A DNA stretch of 64,000 bases from VYFG01 sp965221795 (GTDB lineage Bacteria; Pseudomonadota; Gammaproteobacteria; Arenicellales; Poriferihabitantaceae), in NCBI GenBank assembly GCA_965221795.1, contig OZ244914.1, forward strand, positions 1,240,001 to 1,304,000, read 5' to 3'. The position numbers and the translations under genes are program-made. This document shows, in pieces, positions 1 through 9,039 of this stretch. A model generated the notes under the pieces. The model had not been told where the DNA came from, did not search any database, and was given only the letters and a program-made list of their open reading frames with translations. Position 1 is the stretch's first letter, and each line of letters begins with the position of its first letter.

Positions 1-89
1 TCGATTGCCGCGCCGCTCCTGATGGAATGCAGCACGCCCTGGCAGATCAGTACAATCTTTCGGGCCTCATCAGTTGACAGAGATTCCAT
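1..89 (-). CDS. YcaQ-like winged-helix protein, N-terminal fragment (runs off the window)
   Basis: The minus strand is open from an ATG at 89 to the window edge and encodes 29 residues beginning MESLSTDEARKIVLICQG. The pattern LS-x-x-EAR-x-x-x-L-x-x-QG is the usual start of the YcaQ-type winged-helix family (DNA crosslink-repair glycosylase relatives), in which these residues open the first helix. Only the extreme N-terminus is visible, so the family call rests on one short motif. The opposite strand is also open here, but it shows no recognisable protein. A perfect 12-bp palindrome lies about 38 bp upstream of this start. Confidence 0.5.
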   Translation of the reverse strand, partial: MESLSTDEARKIVLICQGVLHSIRSGAAI

Positions 90-126
90 GCGGGGCGCGA
101 CCAACTTCTATATGGACCCTGACTGT

Positions 127-138
127 CCCGATATCGGG
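127..138. promoter_or_regulatory. 12-bp perfect palindrome upstream of the YcaQ-like gene
   Basis: CCCGATATCGGG is self-complementary and lies about 38 bp before the start at 89, where an operator could sit. No regulator is known for it. One palindrome of this length is weak evidence. Confidence 0.2.
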
Positions 139-299
139 TATCCCCGATCAACTCCACCGTTGTCGGAAGGCCGTATTGCGGTTTCCACTATCTTCCACAT
201 ATGTAACTCGAATCTGCTTGAAATGTGATTCCGTCTCTTGTTGATCTGATCGTTATCCGATATGTACTACGCGCTTTCTCACACAGTACCTAATGTGAT

Positions 300-652
300 G
301 AAGTCAATAAGATCGTACCCTGTCCGGTCTCAGGGAATCCTTGGCACAGAGCACCGGCGAAAATCGCCCTCGGCGTCCCCTGACGAAACTCCATACTCCT
401 CGGGAAGTACGGGCACCCCCCGGTCGTTGGTCGGCTCGTTCCGGCCCCGCTCCCAGTGCCTCGACGGTCTCTCGGCACCCTGAAACTCCTGGCCATGATA
501 CGCCATGCTGGGATGAGCCCGGTCTCGAATCGGGCCCCGGCATCGTGGGAGATCGACTGGGATCGGTAGCCATCCACTGGCCCGCTGCCAGTCACTCGCC
601 GTCCGGCCATCCTACGACTCATGAGGGACACCTCACACTGGAACGGGGGTAG
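300..652 (-). mobile_element. IS30-family relic (right end plus internally deleted transposase)
   Basis: This stretch matches parts of the larger element at 7735-9036. The block near 395-460 matches the C-terminal transposase region (YFPR.., compare PYFPK in the larger copy), and the block near 565-652 matches the right end, including the terminal repeat GTTCCAGTGTGAGGTG read on the minus strand. The middle of the transposase is missing and the frames are broken, so this is a dead deletion derivative. Its end fuses into the 3' end of ylqF and supplies that gene's stop codon. From 90 to about 300 no gene is recognised. Confidence 0.65.
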
Positions 653-1523
653 ATATCTTTTCCCGGCCTCGTGCCATCTCATCAAGCTCACGCTCGATCC
701 GCTCTGGAGTTTCCAATGTGATTCTTCCTAACCGACCGGCACGGAAATCATTGATCAAGACCCGTGCCGCCCGATCCGAATCCACCACCCCACCGGGACC
801 AAGACAACCTCGCAAACGCCCCAACGCTTCCAGAATATTGCTGTCTTCCATCCCCTCGATACCGAGATCATAGCGTCGAGAAAGTGAATCGGGATATTGC
901 ATCAACAGAAACTGCGCCAAAAATCCAGCAACTTCCACATGCGACATCGCAGTCTCCCGAATGGCCCCTGTAGCCGCCAATCGATAGCCGCCAAATGCAT
1001 TTTCGATGTTCGGCCACAGAATGCCCGGGGTATCCAGAAGAGTCACGCCATGACCAATATCAATACGCTGCTGTTGCCGGGTGATCGCTGGTTCATTGCC
1101 AGTCCGGGCAACGGAACGACCCGCCAGAACATTGATTATGGTCGATTTGCCTACATTAGGAATCCCGACGACCATGGCGACAACCGGCTTTGATCGGTCA
1201 GGATAAACCGATCGGCAAAGACCCACAATGTGCCTGACTTCCCCGGATTTATGGACCGAAATCGCGAGAGACCTCCCTTCGCGATTTTCCCGATAGCGCT
1301 GGACCCAAGTCTTGGTATGATCCGGATCTGCCAGATCGGATCGAGTCATAATCCGGATGACGGGCTTACCTTGGCACAGATCCGCTACCATCGGATTGGC
1401 ACTGGAATGGGGGAGTCTCGCATCCAGCAATTCCAGAACCACATCCACTCCTACGATTGCGGTCCGCATTCCCCTGATCGCCTTGCGCATGTGGCCGGGA
1501 TACCATTGGATCTGGGTCATCAA
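633..1523 (-). CDS. ylqF: Ribosome biogenesis GTPase YlqF/RbgA
   Basis: The 296-residue product is a circularly permuted GTPase of the YlqF/RbgA family, which acts in maturation of the large ribosomal subunit. The order is as expected for the family: a G4-like TRSD (60-63, a variant of NKxD) comes before the P-loop GIPNVGKS (120-127) and the G3 motif DTPG (164-167). The N-terminus has the family signature WYPGHM. The gene lies 6 bp downstream of the CvfB-like gene and is probably cotranscribed with it. The last residues (PVPV) and the TGA stop are encoded by the terminal repeat of the adjoining IS30 relic, so the natural C-terminus was probably replaced. Confidence 0.93.
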   Translation of the reverse strand: MMTQIQWYPGHMRKAIRGMRTAIVGVDVVLELLDARLPHSSANPMVADLCQGKPVIRIMTRSDLADPDHTKTWVQRYRENREGRSLAISVHKSGEVRHIVGLCRSVYPDRSKPVVAMVVGIPNVGKSTIINVLAGRSVARTGNEPAITRQQQRIDIGHGVTLLDTPGILWPNIENAFGGYRLAATGAIRETAMSHVEVAGFLAQFLLMQYPDSLSRRYDLGIEGMEDSNILEALGRLRGCLGPGGVVDSDRAARVLINDFRAGRLGRITLETPERIERELDEMARGREKISTPVPV

Positions 1524-1529
1524 GACTCT

Positions 1530-2564
1530 CTATGCGCAAGGGATTTTGCGGGCCCCTTGCTTTCTCAAGAGAGAACCCTTTCGATAGGACTTGGGGGTAT
1601 CTCCTGTCTTGGGTCGACCCGTCGCAGAGGCTCGGGAACCAGTTTTTCTCCCCGCTCCCGGGCTGTGGGAGCGAGTATTATTGTGGTTTCCAGACCGTTT
1701 CCCGAACCCCTTCGCATTGCTTTTGCCGGGCGGTTCCAGCAGCACGATCTCGTGATCATGGATCTGTATCCGCCGTTCCCGGTACAACGCTCCTAATGCC
1801 CTTTTGAACTCCCCTTTACTCACACCAAACTTTGTCCTAATCCGCTCTGGCGGGGTTCGGTCCGTAAAGTCAGACCGCCCACCCTGGAGTTGTAGATGGC
1901 CAATAATCTCTTCGCCCAAGCTACGCCTGAATGTTACCTGATCTCGTGTAACCGCCAGATCAATACGCCCATCTTCCTTTCGTATACGCTTGATAAAGCC
2001 CTTCATGCGGTGACCAGACTTCAGCGGACGAACGGCGTCCTGATGAAAGATCAGCCCAACATGGGTATGGTTGATCACCGCCTTCCAACCCAAGTCGGTG
2101 CGGGAGGCAATCAGCAGGTCTACCGGCTCACCGGCCTGAAACACTCCCCCCTGTTCCTGTAACCAGCGTCCAAGGCGCGAACTGGCCACCACTCGATCCG
2201 TATTCCGATCCACATAAGCCGTCACAACATACGACTTGCCGGCTTCCATGCGCTCGGCCTGCTGTGCAAACGGCACCAGCAAATCCTTGGGTAACCCCCA
2301 GTCCAGGAAAGCACCCATTCGGTTGACAGCAACCACTCGCAGATAGGCACACTGCCCGACCATGATTTTAGGGGATCGGGTGGTTGCGACAGGCCGGTCC
2401 TCGGAATCCCGGTATACGAATACGTCCACCCTGCTCCCGGCCTCCAGACCTTGTGGGACTTCTGCCCCGGGTAGCAGAATTTCACTCCCATCACCGGTAT
2501 CCAGAAACATACCCGGACCGGACTCGCGAACGGCCACCAGATTGTATCGTTGACCGATTTGCAT
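1530..2564 (-). CDS. S1 RNA-binding domain protein, CvfB/YitL family
   Basis: The 344-residue product has the CvfB/YitL layout: an N-terminal S1-like OB domain, a second S1 domain (from about residue 70, with GAFLDWG), a third S1-like part (HTHVGLI..RIDL) and a C-terminal winged-helix segment (FGVSKGEFKRALGALYRE, about 245-262). These are RNA-binding proteins proposed to affect translation or virulence-gene expression. About 60 residues at the C-terminus are basic and low in complexity, which is longer than usual. ylqF follows after 6 bp, which fits a two-gene translation-related operon. The ATG at 2564 starts directly on MQIGQ, as in homologues. Confidence 0.85.
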   Translation of the reverse strand: MQIGQRYNLVAVRESGPGMFLDTGDGSEILLPGAEVPQGLEAGSRVDVFVYRDSEDRPVATTRSPKIMVGQCAYLRVVAVNRMGAFLDWGLPKDLLVPFAQQAERMEAGKSYVVTAYVDRNTDRVVASSRLGRWLQEQGGVFQAGEPVDLLIASRTDLGWKAVINHTHVGLIFHQDAVRPLKSGHRMKGFIKRIRKEDGRIDLAVTRDQVTFRRSLGEEIIGHLQLQGGRSDFTDRTPPERIRTKFGVSKGEFKRALGALYRERRIQIHDHEIVLLEPPGKSNAKGFGKRSGNHNNTRSHSPGAGRKTGSRASATGRPKTGDTPKSYRKGSLLRKQGARKIPCA

Positions 2565-2850
2565 CGTGGAAGTACTCTAGGGATGGTCAGTTGCAGGTGC
2601 CAGCCTCCTTGCTGGACCCTTGGAATATACCATCAAGAGAAGGCCGTTGTATCCATGCCCTAATGCGAGAAGAAAAAATCCAATGCCCAACTCCTCGCTA
2701 TGAGAATGCCCGGAACCTACGCCCTCCGCCGCCAACTCAAGGCATCGGGCACGATCACATGCAATCGCATCACCTGTTTCGCATATTGATAGCAGACAAG
2801 ACGACAGGCATATGTGTCCATCGAATTCATAGACCCTATCGGATTTCCCC

Positions 2851-3669
2851 GTGTGTATCCTCTTTATTGCCTGTAAACAGCACCCGGAGTACCCGCTGAT
2901 CATCACTGCCAACCGGGACGAGTATCATGCCCGACCCAGTCGCGCAATGCATTGGTGGGAAGACCAGCCTCATGTCTTTGCAGGTCGAGATTTGGCCGCC
3001 GGCGGTACCTGGCTCGGGATCAATACAGCCGGAAAATTCGCGGCAGTGACCAACCTGCGTTCCCCCGGCGGTCACCGACCTGATGCGCGCAGCCGGGGAG
3101 AACTGGTGGTCCATTGTCTGCAACCGGGTCGAAGACCCGAAGCGATCATCCATTTTCTCCAATCCCACCAGCAGGAATACAATCCCTTCAATCTTGTTTT
3201 CGGAGACCAGAATGGACTGACTGCCTGGGGGTATGGTGACCACGCCCCACATGTGTTGGATGTAGGCTTCCACAGCATCAGTAATGGTCCCCTGGGTACG
3301 ATTTGGCCCAAGATGTCACGAGGAGTGATGACCATGTCAAGATACATCGGAGTGTCTCCGGCCATTGAGCCGGAAGCTCTCCTGCCGATGATGCTGGACA
3401 CGACCCCCACACCAGACGAGGAGTTACCTCAAAGCAGCCTGACGATGGAAAAAGAGCGCCAACTGTCCGCAGTCTATATCCAGGGCAAGGAGTATGGCAC
3501 TCGGACCACGACCATCCTGCGATTCAGCAAGCAGGATATACAGGTAGCGGAATTTCAGCATACCCCGGAAACGCCTTTGGAATCCTCGCAACATTTCCGC
3601 TTCCTCCTGTGCAACGAATCGGCCAGATCACATCACACCAGATGGATGCGGGAAAGCTTCTCTGTTTGA
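2851..3669 (+). CDS. NRDE/TANGO2 family protein
   Basis: The 272-residue product starts with a GTG codon giving MCIL, and residues 21-24 are NRDE, the family's name motif. Cys2 is the conserved N-terminal cysteine, as in Ntn-type hydrolase folds. The conserved GGTWLGIN and AAVTNLR segments follow at about residues 50 and 68. The family (TANGO2 in animals, linked to haem or lipid handling) has no settled bacterial role. The gene stands alone, divergent from the CvfB-like operon. The 286 bp between them hold no recognised feature. Confidence 0.88.
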   Translation: MCILFIACKQHPEYPLIITANRDEYHARPSRAMHWWEDQPHVFAGRDLAAGGTWLGINTAGKFAAVTNLRSPGGHRPDARSRGELVVHCLQPGRRPEAIIHFLQSHQQEYNPFNLVFGDQNGLTAWGYGDHAPHVLDVGFHSISNGPLGTIWPKMSRGVMTMSRYIGVSPAIEPEALLPMMLDTTPTPDEELPQSSLTMEKERQLSAVYIQGKEYGTRTTTILRFSKQDIQVAEFQHTPETPLESSQHFRFLLCNESARSHHTRWMRESFSV

Positions 3670-3709
3670 TGCCTTCCAAAGGCACCTCAAGGTAGATTAT
3701 TTCTATGGA

Positions 3710-4066
3710 ATGAGTGTTGAAAAGCAACCCTATTACCGCCGTAACGATCCGTTAGCAGAAGAGAACGAAGAGAAAGTAGAGTTAGTTTTTCATGGTCAGA
3801 ACCCAGCAACTCAGGATGAACTCAAAAAGAGCCTTTACGTGCGGTCTGCCTACAGGCATCAACCCTCATTTCAGAACACAACCATTCAACAAGAACCGGA
3901 TGTTCTTGATAGACATGCGGTGCAACGGATGATTGACACCGACCAAACCGTTGAGAATAATTTCAGAAGGATCATATGGCGCGTAACCGGGCCACACAAC
4001 CAGGCCAATCGACCGATAAAATACAGTCGATATCATTATCCAACAGCTGAAGAATCCGTCGAATGA
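3710..4066 (+). CDS. Hypothetical protein, 118 aa
   Basis: This open frame starts at an ATG (MSVEKQPYYRRND) 40 bp after the NRDE gene. It is charged, rich in Gln, Asn and Arg, and has no signal peptide or membrane segment. I do not recognise the family. Its base composition is lower in GC than its neighbours', which suggests acquired or weakly constrained sequence at the island edge. It could be real or a decayed gene. Confidence 0.4.
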   Translation: MSVEKQPYYRRNDPLAEENEEKVELVFHGQNPATQDELKKSLYVRSAYRHQPSFQNTTIQQEPDVLDRHAVQRMIDTDQTVENNFRRIIWRVTGPHNQANRPIKYSRYHYPTAEESVE

Positions 4067-4610
4067 CTATCGGGTATCACAGATTGGCCGGATGCGAAGA
4101 GGGCAAGATACCCGTACACTGGCCTTCACTGAGCGGATTCAATGGTAGGCATAACGTACTATGCAGATGTCCTGGCGGTTTTGCTGAACACTTCCACCGC
4201 ACGCGAGTTCCGGCCCAGACGCTTGTGCCGACCGGCCGGTCGTTTTCGCGTTCAAATCCGGGCACAACCACGGGAAATGGCTCTATTGCAATTGTCGGGT
4301 GCTGACATCTTCGTAGAGAAGACCGAGACCGGTCTCCCCGGACTCGACCACAAGATAACGGTCAACCAGTTGCGGGAGTAGGTGGGCAACCTGCGACCGA
4401 GGTAGGCTTGCGACCAAGCGCACTACGAGGCCCGAACCTGGGCCAGGTCGGAGATCAGCCGGGCCAGGAACTGGGCAGAGTTCGTCACCGCCGACCGGGA
4501 GGCGGTCCGGGAGCGGCAGGGGGTGGGAGCCAAAAGGCCTGGACCGGAACCTGGGACGGTAGTGGTGTGGTTCAGAATCGGGCATCTGGAAGCACAAAGC
4601 GTTACAATTT
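4067..4610. other. Gene-poor stretch with possible eroded coding remnants
   Basis: No intact gene is recognised. The part from about 4400 to 4560 is GC-rich. One plus-strand frame there reads like a helical, charged protein (for example WARSEISRARNWAEF), interrupted upstream by stops. This is probably a decayed coding fragment at the left edge of the restriction-modification island. Its parent family is unknown. Confidence 0.3.
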
Positions 4611-4649
4611 GAATATCATATGTATCAGACATCTTCTGTATGATCATTC
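4611..4649. promoter_or_regulatory. Imperfect inverted repeat upstream of the ribbon-helix-helix gene; candidate operator
   Basis: GAATATCATA at 4611-4620 and TATGATCATTC at 4639-4649 are arms of an imperfect palindrome separated by 18 nt. The centre lies about 48 bp before the ATG of the small ribbon-helix-helix gene. The segment is AT-rich between GC-rich flanks, as expected for a promoter. Autoregulation by the ribbon-helix-helix protein is an inference from position. Confidence 0.35.
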
Positions 4650-4677
4650 AGTAGTCCGAAGCACGCGACCCAACACA

Positions 4678-4851
4678 ATGAGACGAGTAACTGTTGCGGT
4701 AGACTTGGACGATTACACCGCACTGAATCAATTCGCCGAACCAAGCGAAGCGAGCGCATCATGGCTGATTCGCCGATCGATGCGCGAATTTCTCCATCGG
4801 CACAGGGATGACCGTCAAGCTCAGGTCATGCCAGGCCAGCCTACTCTCTGA
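4678..4851 (+). CDS. Small ribbon-helix-helix-like DNA-binding protein
   Basis: The 57-residue product begins MRRVTVAVDLDDYTAL and continues with ASASWLIRRSMREFL. This is a basic beta-strand, then helix, turn and helix, the pattern of CopG/Arc-type ribbon-helix-helix repressors. Its TGA overlaps the ATG of the methyltransferase gene (TGATG at 4849-4853), so the two should be translationally coupled. A control role for the restriction-modification operon is likely from context. An antitoxin is less likely because no toxin gene is next to it. A longer in-frame ORF starts at 4408, but residues before the ATG at 4678 look non-coding. Confidence 0.68.
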   Translation: MRRVTVAVDLDDYTALNQFAEPSEASASWLIRRSMREFLHRHRDDRQAQVMPGQPTL

Positions 4852-6587
4852 TGGCCCATTTCACTTCCTGGCGGCAATCATCGTTTCTGGATTCCAGTCC
4901 GGTAGACGATGCCGTTGCCGCGCTGGCCGCCGGCGGCATCGAGGAACGCGGAGCCATCTATACGAGGCGGGAAGTGGTCGAGTTCATCCTCGATCTTTCG
5001 GGCTATACCGCCGATCGTCCGCTCTGCGGATTCCGGCTTCTGGAGCCCTCCTTCGGCGAGGGCGAGTTCCTGAAAGTCGTCATCGAGCGCCTGTTGGAAA
5101 ACTGGCAATCGAATCCTTGCGGCGACGACCCTTACCCGGTGCTGGCACCCTGCATTCGTGGTGTCGAGCTGCATCATGCTTCCTTCGAACGCACCCGCCA
5201 GAAGGTCATCGAGTGGCTCGGGGAAGGAGGGATTCCGGTCGGCACTGCCAACCGGCTGGTCGCTGCCTGGCTGCTCCAGGGGGATTTTCTGCTGGTCGAC
5301 CTGCCGGCGCCTGTCGACTTCGTTATCGGCAACCCCCCCTATGTCCGGCAGGAATTGATTCCGGAGGCCCTGATCTCGGAGTACCGTATCCGTTATCGCA
5401 CGGTATTCGACCGCGCGGACCTCTATATTCCCTTTATGGAGCGGTCGTTGCGCCTGCTTGACGAGGGCGGCACTCTCGGCTTCCTCTGTGCCGATCGCTG
5501 GATGAAGAACCGCTATGGCGGCCCCTTGCGTCGGATGGTGGCCGAAGGCTATCACCTCAAGGCCTACGTGGACATGACCGACACCCCGGCTTTTCATACC
5601 GACGTGATCGCCTATCCGGCCATTACGGTGATCACGAGGGAGCCATCCGGCAAGACCCGCATTGCCCACCGTCCGCCCATCGACCGGCAGGCCCTGAAAG
5701 TCCTGGCCAGGGAGATGCGGGCCGAAAGTCCGCCGACCGCCAATGGATCGGTCATAGAAATGGCCGCGGTGATGGTGGGTGCCCAGCCCTGGATCCTGGA
5801 ATCGCCGACCCGGCTGGGACTCGTTCGGCGGCTGGAGCAGGAGTTCCCGGCCATTGAGCAGGTCGGCTGCAAGGTGGGCATCGGCGTGGCGACCGGTGCG
5901 GACCAAGCCTTTATTGGACCGTTCCATGACCTGGATGTGGAGGCGGATCGCAAGCTTCCCCTCGCCATGACCCGGGATATCGACAGTGGTGAGGTGAAAT
6001 GGCATGGGCTGGGCTTGGTGAATCCGTTCGCCGACGGAGGCGGCCTGGTCGACCTGAATCAATACCCCCGTCTGAAACATTACTTCGAGGAACGGCGCGG
6101 ACAGATAGAAAAAAGACACGTCGCGCAGAAAGCTCCCACCCACTGGTACCGGACGATCGACCGCATCTATCCTGCATTGGCCTCCAGGCCGAAGCTCCTC
6201 ATCCCGGATATCAAGGGCGAGGCTCATATCGTTTACGAGGGCGGTCGCTTGTATCCGCACCATAATCTGTACTTCATCACGTCCGATGAGTGGGATTTGA
6301 GAGCGCTTCGTATCGTTCTGCGCTCCGGGATCGCCAGACTGTTCGTTTCGATGTATGCAACACGCATGAGGGGTGGTTATTTTCGTTTCCAGGCGCAGTA
6401 CCTGCGGCGTATCCGACTACCGCGGTGGCAGGACGTTTCCACCTCACTCAGGGATGAACTGATCGAAATGGACAGGTGCGACAGTCCGGATGCTTGCAGA
6501 AGGACCGTGTCGGAGATTTATGGACTGACGAAGAAAGAATACATTGCCATCGGAAAGGTAGAGAGCAGTAGGGCAAATGGCAATTGA
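4851..6587 (+). CDS. Type II DNA adenine methyltransferase, PaeR7I/XhoI type
   Basis: The 578-residue product is a class I SAM-dependent N6-adenine methyltransferase. Motif I is LLEPSFGEGEF (63-73) and the catalytic motif IV is NPPY (161-164). The C-terminal half is a target-recognition region. It lies directly before an XhoI/PaeR7I-type endonuclease gene and overlaps it by 11 nt, so it should methylate the same site, predicted CTCGAG from the endonuclease family. Its start codon overlaps the stop of the small ribbon-helix-helix gene. The length suits this family. Confidence 0.9.
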   Translation: MAHFTSWRQSSFLDSSPVDDAVAALAAGGIEERGAIYTRREVVEFILDLSGYTADRPLCGFRLLEPSFGEGEFLKVVIERLLENWQSNPCGDDPYPVLAPCIRGVELHHASFERTRQKVIEWLGEGGIPVGTANRLVAAWLLQGDFLLVDLPAPVDFVIGNPPYVRQELIPEALISEYRIRYRTVFDRADLYIPFMERSLRLLDEGGTLGFLCADRWMKNRYGGPLRRMVAEGYHLKAYVDMTDTPAFHTDVIAYPAITVITREPSGKTRIAHRPPIDRQALKVLAREMRAESPPTANGSVIEMAAVMVGAQPWILESPTRLGLVRRLEQEFPAIEQVGCKVGIGVATGADQAFIGPFHDLDVEADRKLPLAMTRDIDSGEVKWHGLGLVNPFADGGGLVDLNQYPRLKHYFEERRGQIEKRHVAQKAPTHWYRTIDRIYPALASRPKLLIPDIKGEAHIVYEGGRLYPHHNLYFITSDEWDLRALRIVLRSGIARLFVSMYATRMRGGYFRFQAQYLRRIRLPRWQDVSTSLRDELIEMDRCDSPDACRRTVSEIYGLTKKEYIAIGKVESSRANGN

Positions 6588-7314
6588 TCTGGCCGATTAC
6601 GAGCCGAAAGCCCGAGAGGCAGTACAGCAGTTCTGGGCCGGCAGAGAGCGGGCACGGCAAAAACAGGCGGAGGCCGGAAAAACCGATCCGGGGGGACGCG
6701 CCGGAGTCACCGCCGGAAAGAACATGGATGGCTTCATTGCTCTGGTGATGGAGATCGTGCAAGCGAATGGACTGGAACATGCGGAGATCCATCCGCAGCG
6801 CCACGTGCTGACCTTGCCGGGCTACTTTCGGCCCAGCAAGCTATGGGATCTTCTGGTCATCCATCAGGGCCGCCTGATTGCCGCGCTCGAACTCAAGAGC
6901 CAGGTGGGGCCGTCATTCGGCAACAATTTCAACAACCGCTCGGAAGAAGCCATCGGTATGGCGCATGACTTTTGGACCGCCTACCGGGAAGGGGCATTCG
7001 GTGAACAGCCACGCCCATTTGTCGGCTGGCTGATGTTGCTGGAAGACGTACCGGCATCCCGGTCGCCGGTCAGGGATTTTTCCCCGCACTTCCCGATTTT
7101 CGAGGAATTCAAGGGTGCGTCGTATGCGGAGCGCTACCACATCCTGTGCCGCAAGCTGGTTCAGGAGAATCTGTACACTGCGGCATCAATCCTGATCTCC
7201 CCGAGATCGGGTTCTGTCGATGGAAACTATTCCGAAATGACGGAGATGACCGGCCTGCGTACATTCGTAACCGGGCTTGCCGGACATGTGGCTGCAGAGG
7301 CGGCGAGATCGTGA
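6577..7314 (+). CDS. Type II restriction endonuclease, XhoI/PaeR7I family
   Basis: The 245-residue product matches the XhoI/PaeR7I endonuclease family from end to end in length and motifs: GVTAGKNMDGF (43-53), LPGYFRPSK (80-88), W-D91 and E105-L-K107 as the PD-(D/E)xK-like centre, and VGPSFGNNFNNR just after. Members cut CTCGAG. All visible catalytic residues are present and the frame is intact, so the enzyme is probably active. It is translated from a start inside the end of the methyltransferase gene. Confidence 0.93.
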   Translation: MAIDLADYEPKAREAVQQFWAGRERARQKQAEAGKTDPGGRAGVTAGKNMDGFIALVMEIVQANGLEHAEIHPQRHVLTLPGYFRPSKLWDLLVIHQGRLIAALELKSQVGPSFGNNFNNRSEEAIGMAHDFWTAYREGAFGEQPRPFVGWLMLLEDVPASRSPVRDFSPHFPIFEEFKGASYAERYHILCRKLVQENLYTAASILISPRSGSVDGNYSEMTEMTGLRTFVTGLAGHVAAEAARS

Positions 7315-7340
7315 GGTTGACAGGAATATGAGGATGAGAC

Positions 7341-7734
7341 ATGAGATTGCTTAGGTATAAAGTGAACAAGTTTCGATCAGTTAAGGGTGCTGACTGGATC
7401 GATGTCGATGAGCTTGCATGTCTCGTGGGTGTTAATGAGTCCGGCAAGACCAATTTGTTGCTGCCACTTTGGAAGTTCAATCCGGCAGATGAGGTAACGG
7501 CAATTGACCTGTTGCATGATTATCCAAGGGATGAATACTCGGAACTTGATGATGAGACGAGCGGGAGAAAAAATGAGCATTTCATTGAAGCAGTATTCGA
7601 GCTGGATGAGTCGGAAATAGAAGCTGTTGAAAATGCCTATAAGCAATACTAAGAAACCGATTGTTGCCCAACTAAAGCAGTTCGCGGAAGAAAATAATCT
7701 TGAACTTGATAGCCATATCGGTTGGAAGGTTGAA
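7341..7734 (+). pseudogene. AAA/RecF-type ATPase gene, N-terminal part, frameshifted and cut by an IS element
   Basis: The first 103 codons encode an SMC/RecF/OLD-like ATP-binding start: MRLLRYKVNKFRSVKG and Walker A GVNESGKTN (30-38). The frame stops at 7652, but a similar coding style (KKPIVAQLKQFAEENNLEL) continues in another frame to the element's left end near 7735, which points to a single indel. The gene follows the restriction operon after 26 bp. ATPases of this kind are common in defence islands, often paired with a nuclease domain, but the rest of the protein is lost here. Confidence 0.7.
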
Positions 7735-9036
7735 TCCCCGGATCCAGTCCGAAGTGCAACCGCGCCGCGATCCCGGAATGAGGGCGTAGCCCAAAGGGAG
7801 AGATCGCGGCGGCGACCCAAAAATTCGCGCTGCGAGCGCTTCTTTTCGGCCACCGATGGCAGCCATCTCGACTGCCGGCGATCCTGACCGAAGCCATCGG
7901 CCAAGGCAAGGGCGCGCTCCGGACCTGGAGGCCGAGCGAAGCCGCTCCGGTGAATCACCAGAGGGCCCGGAGTGCCGGGTTCGATGGAGGACCGTGGGCC
8001 GCGTCCGGGGGGAGCCAACCCACGGGCAAAGACCTCCGCCGGGGTGCGAACCCCCAGGACCTTCCGAGGTCGACGGTGGAGCCGATCCGCCACCGCCCGT
8101 ACCTGCGCGGGGGTCACCTGGCGGAAGTCCGTTCTTTTCGGGAAGTACGGGCGCACCCGGCCGTTGGGGTGCTCGTTCCGGCCCCGTTCCCAGGAAGGGT
8201 AGGGAGTAGCGAAGGAAAAGCCCGCATTGAGCTTCTGCGCGATCGCCCGGTGTCTCGCGAACTCCTGACCATGGTCGGCGGTACCAGTGTGGACCCGATC
8301 CCGAACCGGCCCCAGGCACCGGAACTTCGAGCCCCGGTCCACTGCCGACACCAAGGCACCCCGGTGCCTCGCTCCCATGATCGGTTCCCGCTCCCAGTCC
8401 CCGATCCGGCACTGCTCCTCAACCACTGCCGGCCGCTCCGCAAGGTCCACCCGATCGGGAATGTGACCGCGTCCGGCAGAGCGGCCGCCGCGCCCGTTCG
8501 GCTTCTGGCCCCGACGTCGCCGGCACCGGTACAGGATCCCTCCGGCCTGCCGATCCGCCCGCACCTGCGGGTAGATCCACTCCTGGCCCGCCATCCCTTC
8601 GCCCGGCAACCGAACCCAGCCCGCGATCTGCTCCGGGCTCCATCCTTCCTGCAACCGTCCTTCCGCGACCGCCCAGCGCTCCGGTGTCCTCTTCCAGGGC
8701 ACCGCCGAAGCCTCCTGACGACGGGCCGTCGCCTTGCCGTCGGCCTGCGGGTGCCGGTAGCCCCACAGGCCGCGGTGGCGTGAGGTCTCCCGCGAGATCG
8801 TCCCGGGGTCCCGTCCGAGATCGCGGGCCATCTCCCGTTTCGACCACCCCCCGATGCAACCGGGCGTGAATCTGGCATCGTTCGGCATGGGTCAGGTGAT
8901 GGTAGCCTACGGGCATGGCAATCCTCCGTTGGTGAGAAACAGAGATGGTTAGCCATCATCTGGCCCGCTGCAAGCTACTTTTCAGCTCACCAGCCGCGGC
9001 TTACAGGGTGTTGCACCTCACACTGGAAAAGGGGGA
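7735..9036 (-). mobile_element. IS30-family insertion element, degenerate
   Basis: The element is about 1.3 kb and bounded by imperfect terminal repeats of about 26-27 bp. The left end (7735-7760) ends CCGAAGTGCAAC and the right end (9010-9036), read inward, ends TGTGAGGTGCAAC. It carries one minus-strand transposase gene with frame damage. It sits inside the AAA ATPase gene, with coding sequence in the same style on both sides. No clear short target duplication is visible. Related fragments lie at 300-652 and 47393-47850. Confidence 0.8.
7760..8916 (-). pseudogene. IS30-family transposase, frameshifted
   Basis: The start MPVGYHHLTHAERCQ is a typical IS30 N-terminus, but the frame is lost near 8847 at a run of six G on the coding strand. 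The next frame resumes with the helix-turn-helix (GWSKREMARDLGRD..ISRE) and runs to PAEVFARGLAP. The DDE core is damaged: the first acidic block reads GDWEREPIMG instead of a WEGD-like motif, and the stretch before TADHGQEF is too short. The glutamate region ERGRNEHPNGR is kept. Removing one G would restore the N-terminal join but not the catalytic core. Confidence 0.78.
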
Positions 9037-9039
9037 CTA

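Noticed and set aside
4878..6263. 461-codon open frame on the minus strand
   Set aside because: It is antisense to the methyltransferase gene, which has clear motifs; the long frame follows from the GC-rich codon pattern.
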